Source: Anatilimnocola floriformis | Lineage (GTDB): Bacteria; Planctomycetota; Planctomycetia; Pirellulales; Pirellulaceae | Direction of reading: 5' to 3' | Assembly: GCF_024256385.1 (NCBI RefSeq) | Contig: NZ_JAMLFW010000001.1 | Location: forward strand, 1,488,001 to 1,552,000 | Length of the DNA: 64,000 nt | Part shown: piece by piece, positions 1 to 7,905 of the stretch | Position numbering within the stretch: the first letter of the stretch is position 1 | Layout of the letters: every line of letters begins with the position of its first letter | The notes under the pieces: model-generated | Seen by the model: the letters and a program-made list of their open reading frames with translations, nothing else | Database searches by the model: none | Told to the model about the DNA's origin: nothing | Program-made: the position numbers and the translations under genes

Positions 1-299
1 TCCTGAACGATGTAGTGCACGCCTTCGGCCTGTCCCACTTCGTGTATCTGCACGATGTTGGCGTGGGTCAGCTTGGCAGCCGCTTGAGCTTCGTGATGAA
101 AGCGGCGGACATAGGTTTCGTTCGCGGCCAGGCTTTGGCGGAGAACTTTGAACGCCACCTGCCGCTCGAGCGACATTTGCTGCGCGAGATAAACCTCGGC
201 CATACCGCCGCGGCCGAGGCGACGGAGCAGCTGATAATCGCCCAGCCGCCGACCCACCAGGTCTGGCTCGCTCGCGACATCGCCGGGCAGTTCGGTCAT
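1..299 (-). CDS. Ser/Thr protein kinase, N-terminal part (runs off window edge)
   Basis: The minus strand is open from an ATG at 297-299 to the window edge and encodes 99 residues of a Hanks-type protein kinase. Visible kinase subdomains are the glycine-rich loop LGRGGMAEVYLA (about residues 28-39), the ATP-anchoring lysine in VAFKVL (K51) and the helix-C glutamate in FHHEAQ (E70), followed by the strand NIVQIHEV. All N-lobe residues needed for catalysis are present, so this looks like an ordinary active kinase, unlike the one at 28774-32139. The catalytic loop and everything C-terminal lie outside the window, so substrate or sensor domains cannot be judged. Confidence 0.85.
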   Translation of the reverse strand, partial: MTELPGDVASEPDLVGRRLGDYQLLRRLGRGGMAEVYLAQQMSLERQVAFKVLRQSLAANETYVRRFHHEAQAAAKLTHANIVQIHEVGQAEGVHYIVQ

Positions 300-433
300 G
301 AAAGATCAGGAGGGAATTCAGGGGAGGGATCTGGCTAGAATCCAGTATGGGTTGCCCAGCGCCATTCGGCAACCTCGTCTGGATGAGTCTCCTAACGGCG
401 GCCGATGGTTCATATTGCGGCAACAACAAATAG

Positions 434-1186
434 TCATCCCCGCGATTGAGCTACCCAATACAACGACGGAACGGCAATCATCTGGCCAGCCCGCGCCAGC
501 AGCAGCCGAGCCAGCGACTTTAGCTTGCCGAACGGCCCGCGATTGCGAAAAGGCACAAAGGCCGTGCGGCGCAATTCGCGGACGGCGAACTGATGCTCCA
601 GTTGCGTTCGCAAGCTGGCCACCGTAAAGGTCTGCTGATGGCCCCAGCGATGAAAGAGTGTGCCGCAGCAAGGACAAATGACGTCACCCGCTTTGAGGTT
701 CTCGTTGTAAGGCACCGTGCCGAGAAACCAACCGCCGGGCTTGAGCACGCGAGAGATTTCCTGCAGGCCGGCGGCTCGCTGAGCATCGTGCAGATGCTCG
801 AGCACTTCGGAGGCAACGACCGCATCAAATTGCTTGTCGGCGAGCGACATCTGCTCGATGTAACCAACATGCCCGGTCACGCCCGCCGTGGCTAACCGCT
901 CGATGGCGACGGCATCGGGATCGAGCGAATGAACCTCAAAGCCACGAGCGAGTGCCGTTTGCTCGAAATGCCCGCTGCCGACACCGATGTTGAGAACCTT
1001 TGGTTTCGGCGACTTCACTCGACGGGAAATCGAGCGCACGATGTATTCGAGCCGCGGCTTCGCGGCAGCGAACGACTCTGGATCGGCATTTTGAAAATGC
1101 GACCAGATTTTGTCTTGCGAATGGAGGTGATCGCTCACTCCGGGTACTCCCGGCGACTCATCTCGTGGCGACCGTTTCGCTGGCAT
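434..1186 (-). CDS. Class I SAM-dependent methyltransferase with zinc-knuckle-like insert
   Basis: A 250-residue protein with a Rossmann-type methyltransferase core. Motif I is VLNIGVGSGHFE (about residues 64-75), followed by the acidic SLDPD strand, a post-I FDAVVASEVLEHL motif, and LKPGGWFLGTVPY as motif III. After this comes CPCCGTLFHRWGHQ, a Cys/His cluster seen in some class I methyltransferases that act on glycans, lipids or small molecules. The substrate cannot be read from the sequence. The chosen ATG overlaps the 3' end of the upstream hydrolase gene by 29 bases, so translational coupling is likely; a later GTG start would remove the overlap. The N-terminal 20 residues look poorly conserved. 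Confidence 0.8.
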   Translation of the reverse strand: MPAKRSPRDESPGVPGVSDHLHSQDKIWSHFQNADPESFAAAKPRLEYIVRSISRRVKSPKPKVLNIGVGSGHFEQTALARGFEVHSLDPDAVAIERLATAGVTGHVGYIEQMSLADKQFDAVVASEVLEHLHDAQRAAGLQEISRVLKPGGWFLGTVPYNENLKAGDVICPCCGTLFHRWGHQQTFTVASLRTQLEHQFAVRELRRTAFVPFRNRGPFGKLKSLARLLLARAGQMIAVPSLYWVAQSRG

Positions 1187-1994
1187 CGCGCGGAGTAAAG
1201 CGAAAGCTCTGACTCTGGCTGAAGAACTGCAGCGGATTTTCGTACACGATTTTGCGGATGAGACTTTCCGGATGTTTGCGGCGGCGCATTTCCATGATGA
1301 AGTCGGGCACAGCCGTCGGTTTGCTCGGGCCCCAATCGCCGGCCGAGTTCACCATCAGACGCTCCGAGCCGTACATTTCGATCATGTCGACCGCGCGAGC
1401 GGGCGTGCACTTGCTCACGGGATAGAGCGTCATGCCGGCCCAGAAACCTTCTTCCAGAACGTGGCGGATGGTGTGCTCCTCGACGTGATCGACGAGCACG
1501 CGATTGCGCTCGATGCGCGAGTCGCCGGTGAGCATATCGAGAATCATCCGCGTCCCTTGGTATTTGTCTTCCAGGTGCGGAGTGTGAATGAGGATTTGCT
1601 GTTCGTACTTGATCGCCAGTTCCATGTGCTCGAGAAACACGATGGCTTCGTTGCGAGTATTTTTATTGAGCCCGATCTCTCCGATGCCGAGCACGTTCGG
1701 CTTGTTGATGAACTCAGGAATCATCGCGATCACTTCGCGCGACAGGCTGACGTTCTCGGCTTCCTTGGCGTTGATGCAGAGCCAGCAGTAATGCTGAATG
1801 CCGTATTGCGCGGCCCGCTTCGGTTCGACTTCGGTCAGCTGCCGGAAGTAATCACGAAAGCCGTGAACCGTGCCACGATCAAAACCGGCCCAGAACGCCG
1901 GTTCGCTGAGTGCGACGCAACCCATGCGCGCGAGCGTCTCGTAGTCGTCGGTAATCCGCGAAACCATGTGAATATGCGGGTCGAAGTAATCCAT
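1158..1994 (-). CDS. TatD-like metal-dependent hydrolase
   Basis: A 278-residue amidohydrolase-superfamily protein. The metal-binding HxH motif is at the very N-terminus (H7 and H9 in FDPHIHMV). Further ligand-type motifs follow in order: GIGEIGLN (Glu), ILIHTPH (His), VLVDHVEEHT (Asp/His) and VNSAGDWG (Asp). This layout matches the TatD family, whose members are phosphodiesterases or nucleases. A TatD-like protein of this kind is also part of ebo metabolite-transport clusters, but no other ebo gene was found here, so a specific role is not assigned. It lies between a small ORF upstream (50 bp gap) and a methyltransferase downstream (overlapping), probably as one transcript. Confidence 0.78.
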   Translation of the reverse strand: MDYFDPHIHMVSRITDDYETLARMGCVALSEPAFWAGFDRGTVHGFRDYFRQLTEVEPKRAAQYGIQHYCWLCINAKEAENVSLSREVIAMIPEFINKPNVLGIGEIGLNKNTRNEAIVFLEHMELAIKYEQQILIHTPHLEDKYQGTRMILDMLTGDSRIERNRVLVDHVEEHTIRHVLEEGFWAGMTLYPVSKCTPARAVDMIEMYGSERLMVNSAGDWGPSKPTAVPDFIMEMRRRKHPESLIRKIVYENPLQFFSQSQSFRFTPRDASETVATR

Positions 1995-2044
1995 ATGCTT
2001 TCAATCTGTGGAGAGTTGTGCTGGCTGCTCTTTGCTATGCGTCG

Positions 2045-2311
2045 TTATCGCGGCTTGACCTTCAGCGTTTGCAGCCACGCTTCGTCATAGGGGCGCGAGA
2101 ACGTCAGTTGCACTTGCTCGGCGCGGTCTTCGCGGACTTTTTTTAGTACGTCGAGGGCTTCGTGTACGCGCTTCAAGCGCGGATCATCGACGACGTTGTC
2201 ATCCGAGCGTTCCAGGCGATCGAGCATCGCGGCGAGATCGAGAATGCGGCAGCGAATTTCCAGAAACTCGCGATTGAGCGTTTCCAAAGCGGTAAGCGAC
2301 ATGGCCATCAC
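2045..2311 (-). CDS. Small hypothetical protein
   Basis: An 88-residue ORF directly upstream of the TatD-like gene in the same orientation. The predicted protein is soluble and largely alpha-helical, with heptad-like Leu/Ile spacing over residues 5-35 (LETLNREFLEIRCRILDLAA). It has no signal peptide, no membrane segment and no motif that I recognise. A second in-frame ATG lies one codon inside (MMAMS), so the start is uncertain by a few residues. Position and spacing suggest co-transcription with the hydrolase and methyltransferase. Function unknown. Confidence 0.55.
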   Translation of the reverse strand: MMAMSLTALETLNREFLEIRCRILDLAAMLDRLERSDDNVVDDPRLKRVHEALDVLKKVREDRAEQVQLTFSRPYDEAWLQTLKVKPR

Positions 2312-2495
2312 TTGCTAAGCACGGCTGAAACAGCCTGGCGGGTAGAACAGGTGGGTGATTGTGTTCGGCGGCGCGAAACTGGCAGAACGCGCGAAGGCCG
2401 ACACTTCTCCCTAGTTTCCTGCCAAGGGCTGAGAAAATCAAGTTGCGGTGCGAGTGGAAATCTGGCAGGCGAATGTCGAAGAGGCCGCCCGAATG

Positions 2496-3602
2496 TTATT
2501 CCGGCCGTACTTCTTTCGGCTCGCCTTTCGGTGGAGGTGGCGGAGGCGGTGTCGGAGCATCGCTTCGTTCGCCTTCGGGCCGTTTGGGGCGATCGCCGCC
2601 TGGACCACGTCCGCCTGGGCCGCGACCACCAGGGCCGTTGCCTGGTTCACGTTCACCGGGGCCGGGACCAGGACCTTCGCCTTTGCCGCCGGGGCCGCGT
2701 CCACCTGGACCGCCACCTCCCGGACCACCGCGCCAACCACCTTCGCGGCCAGGCCATTGCTTCCAGTGAAATCGCCAGGTGAGTTCGCGCTTGAGCTCTT
2801 CGGGAGATTTGCGTTCCAGGCGTTCGCGCTGATCGGGCGGCAATTCGCTGAAGACCTTCTTGAGGTCTTCTTCGCTCGCGGCGGGCAAGACCTTACTGAT
2901 CATCGCGCTGAAGATCCATTGCCGGGCGAGTTGCTGTTTTTCTTCTGGCGTTTTCGCCGAGTCGAGCGCGGCCCGCGTGGCACCGGACAGTTTTGGCAAC
3001 AGTCGTTCGAAATCCTCACGCAGCGGCATCGGAAAATCATTCCGTGGCCCGCGCATGATGATCCCGCGCATCAGGCTGCGACGACGGCTGACTTCTTCTT
3101 GATCGAGAATCCGTTTGCGCACGTCGTCGGGCAAACGCTCGAGGTATTTGTCCTCGTGCTGCTTCATGTACTCGTCGAGCCAACCAAATATGGCATCAAT
3201 GTCATCCTCTGGAAGTTGCTTGCCGCCGAGGTCGCGCAGTCGGGCTCGCTCCTGTTCTTGCATCAGTTCCTTGATCCGCTCGACGCGCTGTTCGGCTGGC
3301 AGCCCCAATAGATCGGCCCGCTGCTTGGTCGTCAGCGATTTCAACCATTCGTGATAACGGTCGAGCGTGCGATGCAGTTGATCGCCATGTTCCGAAGACG
3401 TGATCGAGGTGTTTAGCGCGCGTAGCCGATCTTGCTCTTCTTTCGCGAGTGCGTCGAAGCGTTCTTTCTTTTGCAGCAGCGCAGCTTTTTCTTCCGGCGA
3501 CAAAGCCCTGAGGTCTTCACGCGAGGGAGGCTCGGCGAAAGCAGTTGCGGCGCTGATCGCCAGGCAAGCGGTGAAGAAATAGGAGACGAAGTTAGATCGC
3601 AT
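2496..3602 (-). CDS. Secreted DUF3106-like protein with Gly/Pro-rich tail
   Basis: Start chosen at the ATG at 3600-3602, because it yields a clean signal peptide (MRSNFVSYFFTACLAISAATAFA, cleaved near residue 23 after AFA). A longer frame to 3680 would bury this signal behind 26 atypical residues. The mature 345 residues are highly charged and helical (repeated ALSPEEKAALL and LPPDQRERLERKSPEEL segments, as in DUF3106-type proteins), and end in a disordered Gly/Pro/Arg tail from about residue 285. Its start overlaps the end of the anti-sigma gene by 11 bases, so it belongs to the sigma/anti-sigma operon and is plausibly an envelope effector or sensor for that pair. Confidence 0.75.
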   Translation of the reverse strand: MRSNFVSYFFTACLAISAATAFAEPPSREDLRALSPEEKAALLQKKERFDALAKEEQDRLRALNTSITSSEHGDQLHRTLDRYHEWLKSLTTKQRADLLGLPAEQRVERIKELMQEQERARLRDLGGKQLPEDDIDAIFGWLDEYMKQHEDKYLERLPDDVRKRILDQEEVSRRRSLMRGIIMRGPRNDFPMPLREDFERLLPKLSGATRAALDSAKTPEEKQQLARQWIFSAMISKVLPAASEEDLKKVFSELPPDQRERLERKSPEELKRELTWRFHWKQWPGREGGWRGGPGGGGPGGRGPGGKGEGPGPGPGEREPGNGPGGRGPGGRGPGGDRPKRPEGERSDAPTPPPPPPPKGEPKEVRPE

Positions 3603-4098
3603 CTTCACCTTCTCCTGCAAACAAACCTTCCCGGCGCAAGCGTTCCAAAAAGTCGACGCTCTCGGCATAACGAAGTTCATCGACCCGCTGAATCACCGGC
3701 AGGTCCTGTAGCAGCTGACGTTCGGGAGCATTGAGTTGGTAGCTGGCGAGCATGAACCCGGCCACGAGTGACGCGGCAATCGCCACACCGCCACCGGCGA
3801 ACATCAGCCATTTGGTGCGGTGGGCATTGACCTGCAGTTGCTCGACTTCTTTCTCTTGCTGGATCGCGACCATCTCGACCGTCGAGCGGGCGAACTCGGC
3901 ATCGGGCTCGGCCTTCGAGAGCATGTCGAGCAGGTCCCAAGCCTTTTGCAGCTGGGCCAGTTTGCGCTGGCAAGCCGCATCGCTAGCCAGTCGCTTCTCG
4001 ATGCGCGCCCGCTCAGCATCGGGCAATTCGCCGTCGAGATAGGCGACCAGTTCCTCTTCGAGGATGCCGGAGTCGTTGGGTGTATTTCGTTCGTTCAT
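3592..4098 (-). CDS. Membrane-anchored anti-sigma factor-like protein
   Basis: A 168-residue protein with an N-terminal cytoplasmic domain resembling the anti-sigma (ZAS) fold (LVAYLDGELPDAERARIEKRL, residues about 18-37), one transmembrane helix at about 97-119 (WLMFAGGGVAIAASLVAGFMLA) and a short extracytoplasmic tail. It sits 52 bp downstream of an ECF sigma gene, the standard position for its regulator. The zinc-binding HxxxCxxC signature of classical ZAS proteins is absent (only one Cys in the domain), so it would be a zinc-free type. ATG at 4098 is preferred; a GTG three codons upstream (4107) is also in frame. Confidence 0.75.
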   Translation of the reverse strand: MNERNTPNDSGILEEELVAYLDGELPDAERARIEKRLASDAACQRKLAQLQKAWDLLDMLSKAEPDAEFARSTVEMVAIQQEKEVEQLQVNAHRTKWLMFAGGGVAIAASLVAGFMLASYQLNAPERQLLQDLPVIQRVDELRYAESVDFLERLRREGLFAGEGEDAI

Positions 4099-4150
4099 AA
4101 CATTCACCGCTATCGCTCAACCAACATTCCAACTCGTTAAACCCAGTTAC

Positions 4151-4861
4151 TCAAACAATGTCTTCGGCATCGGCGGCGGCAAGTTCGCCAGGACGAACGC
4201 CGTTTTCGAAATACGGAGCCAAAATCACGCGCAAGTTTTCGCGCGCCCGCGACAACAGCGATTTGGTGGCTTGCACCGACATCTCCATCGACGCGGCAAT
4301 ATCCTGGTAACTCATCTCTTCGAACTTGCTCAGCAGCAGCGCCATCCGTTGACGCGGATTGAGCGACTCCAGCGCGAGCCGAACGACTTCCGCGGTTTCT
4401 GCTTTATCCAAAGCGCGGGTCGGCATCTGTCCGCTGGCCGCCAGCGCCATTTGATCGAGTTGCATCGGCGTAGAGTCGCTCCCCACGCGATCGGGCACAC
4501 CGACTTCTTTGCGCCGTGACTTCGAACGAAGCGAGTTGCTCGCCACATTGTTGGCAATCGTGAACAACCAAGTACTGAACTTGGCCCCCGGCTCGTAGCG
4601 TTCGCGAGCCCGATAGACCCGCAGAAAAACTTCCTGGGCTAAGTCTTCAGCTTGCTCACGATTGTTGACCAGGTGTTCCAAAACGGTCAGCAGTCGGGCC
4701 TGATAACGCAGCACCAATTCCTCAAACGCGGCCGCGCTCCCCGCGCGCACCTGCAGCATCAGCCGGACGTCGGGATCGGCCTGTTCGTATGAAATAGGCA
4801 GATCGGCGCCGTTGGCCGCGGAATTGGGCGGATTCTTGGGTGGCAATGGACCTGGCGACAA
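4151..4861 (-). CDS. ECF-family RNA polymerase sigma factor
   Basis: A 236-residue sigma-70 family protein. Region 2 spans about residues 45-115 (AFEELVLRYQARLL, EDLAQEVFLRVYRA, FSTWLFTIANNVASN), and region 4 about 160-212 (LESLNPRQRMALLL, MSYQDIAASMEMSVQATKSLLSRARENL). Start: I prefer the TTG at 4859-4861, which has AGGGAG about six bases upstream and puts the N-terminus just before region 2. The ATG-initiated frame to 5107 adds 82 low-complexity residues with no sigma homology. It heads an operon with an anti-sigma-like gene and a secreted protein, and probably controls an envelope-stress-type regulon, possibly including itself. Confidence 0.88.
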   Translation of the reverse strand: MSPGPLPPKNPPNSAANGADLPISYEQADPDVRLMLQVRAGSAAAFEELVLRYQARLLTVLEHLVNNREQAEDLAQEVFLRVYRARERYEPGAKFSTWLFTIANNVASNSLRSKSRRKEVGVPDRVGSDSTPMQLDQMALAASGQMPTRALDKAETAEVVRLALESLNPRQRMALLLSKFEEMSYQDIAASMEMSVQATKSLLSRARENLRVILAPYFENGVRPGELAAADAEDIV

Positions 4862-5206
4862 GGCTGCTCCCTGATTCCTACAGTGGATTGGTCCGGAGGA
4901 TTTTGCGTTGGCAGTTCCAGCCGATGGCGGCAGGTCACTGCACTCATGCAGCTTCCAGTTTACCGCAGTTGCAGGCCGAAAGTGCAACGAAGTCACCCTC
5001 CTCTCATTAAACCCCGGGCTCGAATGGGGGTTTCTTTTGGCGAATATTCGCTCCAGTCCTTGCAAAACGGGGGGAAGTTTGGAAGAATTTCGGCGGTTTG
5101 TGTACAAATGCTATTGAATCTGTACGGCTGTATATTACGATTCATCATAGTAGCCGACTAATTCAGCAAACTTCGTTTATCAGGCCACCCACAAGGACGC
5201 AAAATC
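4862..5206. other. Divergent intergenic region between ECF sigma gene and lexA
   Basis: About 345 bases with no convincing gene. The left part stays open in the sigma-factor frame but encodes low-complexity residues. The right part (about 5090-5206) turns AT-rich and presumably holds the lexA promoter and any operators. TGTAC occurs twice on the same strand, at 5101-5105 and 5121-5125, exactly 20 bases apart. Confidence 0.4.
5114..5141 (+). promoter_or_regulatory. Candidate sigma-70 promoter of lexA
   Basis: TTGAAT (5114-5119) and TACGAT (5136-5141) are separated by 16 bases and each match the consensus at four of six positions. They lie in the AT-rich stretch about 65 bases before the lexA start. 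The repeated TGTAC words at 5101 and 5121 flank the putative -35 box and could be part of a LexA operator. This is pattern matching only. Confidence 0.3.
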
Positions 5207-5824
5207 ATGGCGATGACAGATTCACTCACCAAGCGGCAGCTTGCCGTTTTCGAATTCATTCGCGAGCAAGTGCAGACTCGTGGCTACGGCCCCACGGTCC
5301 GCGAAATCGGCGCGCATTTCGAAATCAGCTCGCCCAACGGCGTGATGTGCCATCTCCGCGCTTTGGAAAAGAAGGGGATGCTGCAACGCGTCCGCAAGCA
5401 AGATCGCGCCGTAGCCCGGGCCATCGAACTGGCTCCCGAGTGGATCGAAGAAACGAAGGGGCTGCCGATGGTCGGCATGGTCGCCGCTGGCCCCACCACT
5501 CTCTCGTGGGAACAAGCCGAGCGCGTCGACTTCGGCGAGATGTTTCAGCGAAAGAATGTGTTCGTGCTGAAGGTCCGCGGCGACTCGATGATCGAGGCCC
5601 AAATTTCCGACGGTGACTACGTCGTTTGCAAAAAGACCAAGAACGCCCAGACCGGCCAGATGGTCGTCGCCCAGACCGGCGAAGACGAAGCCACGCTCAA
5701 GTTCTGGCACCCGGAAGCAAATCGCATCCGCCTGCAGCCCGCCAATTCGTCGATGTCGCCGATCTATGTGCAGAGCGCGACGGTGCTAGGAGTCGTGATT
5801 GGCGTTGTTCGTAATATGAACTAA
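5207..5824 (+). CDS. lexA: LexA repressor, SOS-response regulator
   Basis: A 205-residue LexA of normal length. The N-terminal winged helix spans residues 1-70 (LTKRQLAVFEFIRE, PTVREIGAHFEISSPNGVMCHLRAL). The self-cleavage site is Ala94-Gly95 in GMVAAGP. The peptidase S24 dyad is Ser127 in RGDSMIEAQI and Lys165 in EATLKFW. LexA represses DNA-damage genes until RecA filaments trigger autocleavage; all residues for that are present. It is monocistronic here, divergent from the ECF sigma operon and followed by a hairpin. The start codon is followed by MAMTDSL; an ATG two codons later is possible. Confidence 0.97.
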   Translation: MAMTDSLTKRQLAVFEFIREQVQTRGYGPTVREIGAHFEISSPNGVMCHLRALEKKGMLQRVRKQDRAVARAIELAPEWIEETKGLPMVGMVAAGPTTLSWEQAERVDFGEMFQRKNVFVLKVRGDSMIEAQISDGDYVVCKKTKNAQTGQMVVAQTGEDEATLKFWHPEANRIRLQPANSSMSPIYVQSATVLGVVIGVVRNMN

Positions 5825-5856
5825 CGCTTGGTCGCTTCTCGGTTGAGGTCACAGCC

Positions 5857-5886
5857 TTGGCAAACGCAGATCGTTTCGTTTGCCAA
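5857..5886. terminator. Hairpin between convergent lexA and DUF4912 genes
   Basis: TTGGCAAACG (5857-5866) and CGTTTGCCAA (5877-5886) form a perfect 10-bp stem with a 10-base loop, 33 bases after the lexA stop and 83 bases before the end of the convergent gene. There is no T-tract on either side, so it may be a bidirectional transcript-end hairpin rather than a classical intrinsic terminator. Confidence 0.5.
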
Positions 5887-5968
5887 TAAACAGAATTCGC
5901 GCCCGCGGCAGCATCTTCATCTTCGCCGCGGTTTCGCCTGTCGCTCCACGATGCAAGCGTGCGGAGCG

Positions 5969-7276
5969 TTAGTCGTTCTGCTCGCGGACCATTGGTTCGA
6001 GAACCTTGGTGTTCCGCTCGACGGCGATTACAACGGTCCGTTGTTCGACGCCATCGGCACTACTCGAAACGATTGGCAGAACCTGCCGCTTGTCGGGCAT
6101 GCTGAGGCGGATGGTGAACGAGCCGTCGCCGCGTAGTTTGACTGGTTCGCCGGCGAGCGTAACGCGGGCATCGGGCTTGGTCGCGCCGAAGACGATCATT
6201 TCGGCGTCGACGTTGAAGCGGAAGTCGCGATGCTTGTTCACGACGCGGTCGGCGCCAGCGCCGAACTGATTTCCCGAGGGTGAAACCATCGGCCGTTGCA
6301 GGCGTTCTTCGAAGAGTTCTTGCAGATCGCCGCTGGAGCTTTCTTCTGCATAGCCGCCGCTCATCGCGTAGATCTTTTCGTAGTTCTCGGCGATGTCGGT
6401 CCAGTTTTCATCGATGGCATCGGCAGTATCCGGGGCCGGCGTTGAAACCGAGTTGCTGCGGGCGATGGAGAAGAATTTGCCATTGGCGGCAATGTATCCC
6501 AGATCAGCGCGGTAGCTGTGCGGTGGGTTCGGCACGTCGATGTACCAGTTGGTCACGCCGCCGTGGACGTCGATCTCGCGGACCACACGCTCGGCCGTGC
6601 TGGTGGTCGCGCCGCCGTCGACTTCCATCAGGCGAAGGATTGGCCGGGCTGTGTGCCAGTGTTCGGCGAGGGCGGCTTCGGCCCGCTTGACGCTGGTCCG
6701 AGTCACTTGCCACGAAACCTGCAGCCAATAAGGATCGCGGACCATCAGGACGATGCGGTCCTTGTCGCTCCCCTTCTTATTGGCAATTGATCCGGCCTTG
6801 GTGTAAGCCGTCGACAGATCTTTCAGGCGTTCACGCACAGCGTAGGAGGCGTGGATCTTTTGGCTGATCTTGTCTTGCGCCTTGGTCGCGGCGGTCGGCT
6901 TTTCGGGCTTGGCCTTGGCATGTGGCTTGGTGTGGCTGCCGTTGGTGTGCGGAGCGTGAACCTTCGCAGCTGCCGGCGCCGGAGCGGGGCGAGCGGCTGG
7001 ACGGGCTGGTGCCTTGACCACCGGCTTGGCTTTGGCGGCGGGTTTGCTGGCTGGCTTGGCGACTGCCTTGGGCGCAACTGCTTTGGCAGGAGCGGGTTTC
7101 GGCTTGGCTTTTTTCGGCTTGCTGACGCGCAGCAGGGCCTTTACCAGGTCATCCTTGCGCATGGAATTGCCGACGTTGACGCCGTTCTTCTTGGCCAGGC
7201 GGGTGAGGTCTTTGAGAGATTGCCCCTTCAATGAAGAAGCAGTCAACGACGAAGCTGTAGTAATCATGACGCTCAC
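5969..7276 (-). CDS. Rho_N-like / DUF4912 domain protein
   Basis: A 435-residue protein. Residues about 18-50 (LKDLTRLAKKNGVNVGNSMRKDDLVKALL) resemble the SAP/Rho_N helical nucleic-acid-binding domain. Then comes a Lys/Ala/Pro-rich linker of about 90 residues (KPKPAPAKA type, histone-tail-like), and then a DUF4912-type domain from about 165 (DRIVLMVRDPYWLQVSWQVT, GVTNWYIDVPNPPHSYRADLGY). This architecture is widespread but uncharacterised. The basic linker and Rho_N module suggest nucleic-acid association, which is inference. The gene stands alone, convergent with lexA. Confidence 0.8.
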   Translation of the reverse strand: MSVMITTASSLTASSLKGQSLKDLTRLAKKNGVNVGNSMRKDDLVKALLRVSKPKKAKPKPAPAKAVAPKAVAKPASKPAAKAKPVVKAPARPAARPAPAPAAAKVHAPHTNGSHTKPHAKAKPEKPTAATKAQDKISQKIHASYAVRERLKDLSTAYTKAGSIANKKGSDKDRIVLMVRDPYWLQVSWQVTRTSVKRAEAALAEHWHTARPILRLMEVDGGATTSTAERVVREIDVHGGVTNWYIDVPNPPHSYRADLGYIAANGKFFSIARSNSVSTPAPDTADAIDENWTDIAENYEKIYAMSGGYAEESSSGDLQELFEERLQRPMVSPSGNQFGAGADRVVNKHRDFRFNVDAEMIVFGATKPDARVTLAGEPVKLRGDGSFTIRLSMPDKRQVLPIVSSSADGVEQRTVVIAVERNTKVLEPMVREQND

Positions 7277-7456
7277 CTAGATCCACGAACGATGACACCC
7301 AAGCCGCGCACGGCCGATGTCTGGATTTGGTATCAGCGCCCTCCATGACTCATTTTGATCGCCCCAACACCGCGCAAAGGCAGACGTGCCATGCACTAAG
7401 GTTGACAACCGGCAGCTTGCCGAGATCCATCGACGGCAACTGTTGTTGTAACGATT

Positions 7457-7485
7457 AGTGTAATTAATGAGAGTCGCGACTGCAA
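7457..7485 (-). promoter_or_regulatory. Weak candidate promoter for the DUF4912 gene
   Basis: On the minus strand TTGCAG (7480-7485) and TACACT (7457-7462) are 17 bases apart, matching the consensus at 3/6 and 4/6 positions. They lie about 180 bases upstream of the gene start. A perfect 10-bp palindrome sits in the spacer. Low confidence. Confidence 0.25.
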
Positions 7486-7753
7486 TCTCCCGCCCTCGAA
7501 GGAACGGCTTTGGGGCGGATAAAGCTCCCTCGGGGGCGGTTTAGTAGGATGAAAGCGACATTTCATCCCTCACTTTGAAAATTTCGAGATCTGGCCAGAC
7601 TCTTTCAATGGCTTTTCGAATCGAGGGCGTTTTTTGGACATTTTGACCCCTGATCGTGAACCTTTGGGCTGCTCAAAAGTCCTTACTATTGCGATGGTTA
7701 CGCGTCTGGACTCAGACATTGTGAAAAAAAGCACGAATTTTGAGCCCACTCGA

Positions 7754-7782
7754 TTGACCGTGGCTGACAGCATCGTTACATT
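7754..7782 (+). promoter_or_regulatory. Candidate sigma-70 promoter of the ATP synthase operon
   Basis: TTGACC (7754-7759, five of six consensus bases) and TACATT (7777-7782, four of six) are separated by the ideal 17 bases. The site lies about 115 bases upstream of the first operon gene, in the AT-rich part of the long intergenic region, with no other gene on this strand in between. Confidence 0.5.
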
Positions 7783-7905
7783 TACCCTCTTTCCCAGCGC
7801 TAACGGAATTGTTATTCCCAGGCCTTTTATCCCAGTTTTGCTCTGCTGAGAACGTTTCGGTCGCCCCTTTCCACCCAGCGATCCCCTCTCTCCTTGCGGT
7901 GTTCT

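Larger units (their letters stand above)
7277..7905. other. Long intergenic region upstream of the ATP synthase operon
   Basis: About 630 bases without a convincing gene; the part from about 7560 to 7860 is clearly more AT-rich than its surroundings. A 118-codon minus-strand frame at 7570-7926 looks non-coding. Visible structure: a perfect AGTCGCGACT palindrome (7472-7481), a hairpin GGATGAAA / TTTCATCC with a 6-base loop (7547-7568), and two promoter-like arrangements described separately. Confidence 0.5.

Noticed and set aside
1158-1994. Assignment of the TatD-like hydrolase to an ebo metabolite-transport cluster
   Set aside because: No other ebo gene (UbiA-type prenyltransferase, dehydroquinate-synthase-like, isomerase-like) is adjacent; only the general family is supported.
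4862-5107. N-terminal extension of the ECF sigma factor from ATG 5107
   Set aside because: Low-complexity residues without similarity to sigma factors; the TTG with a good ribosome-binding site fits the family length.
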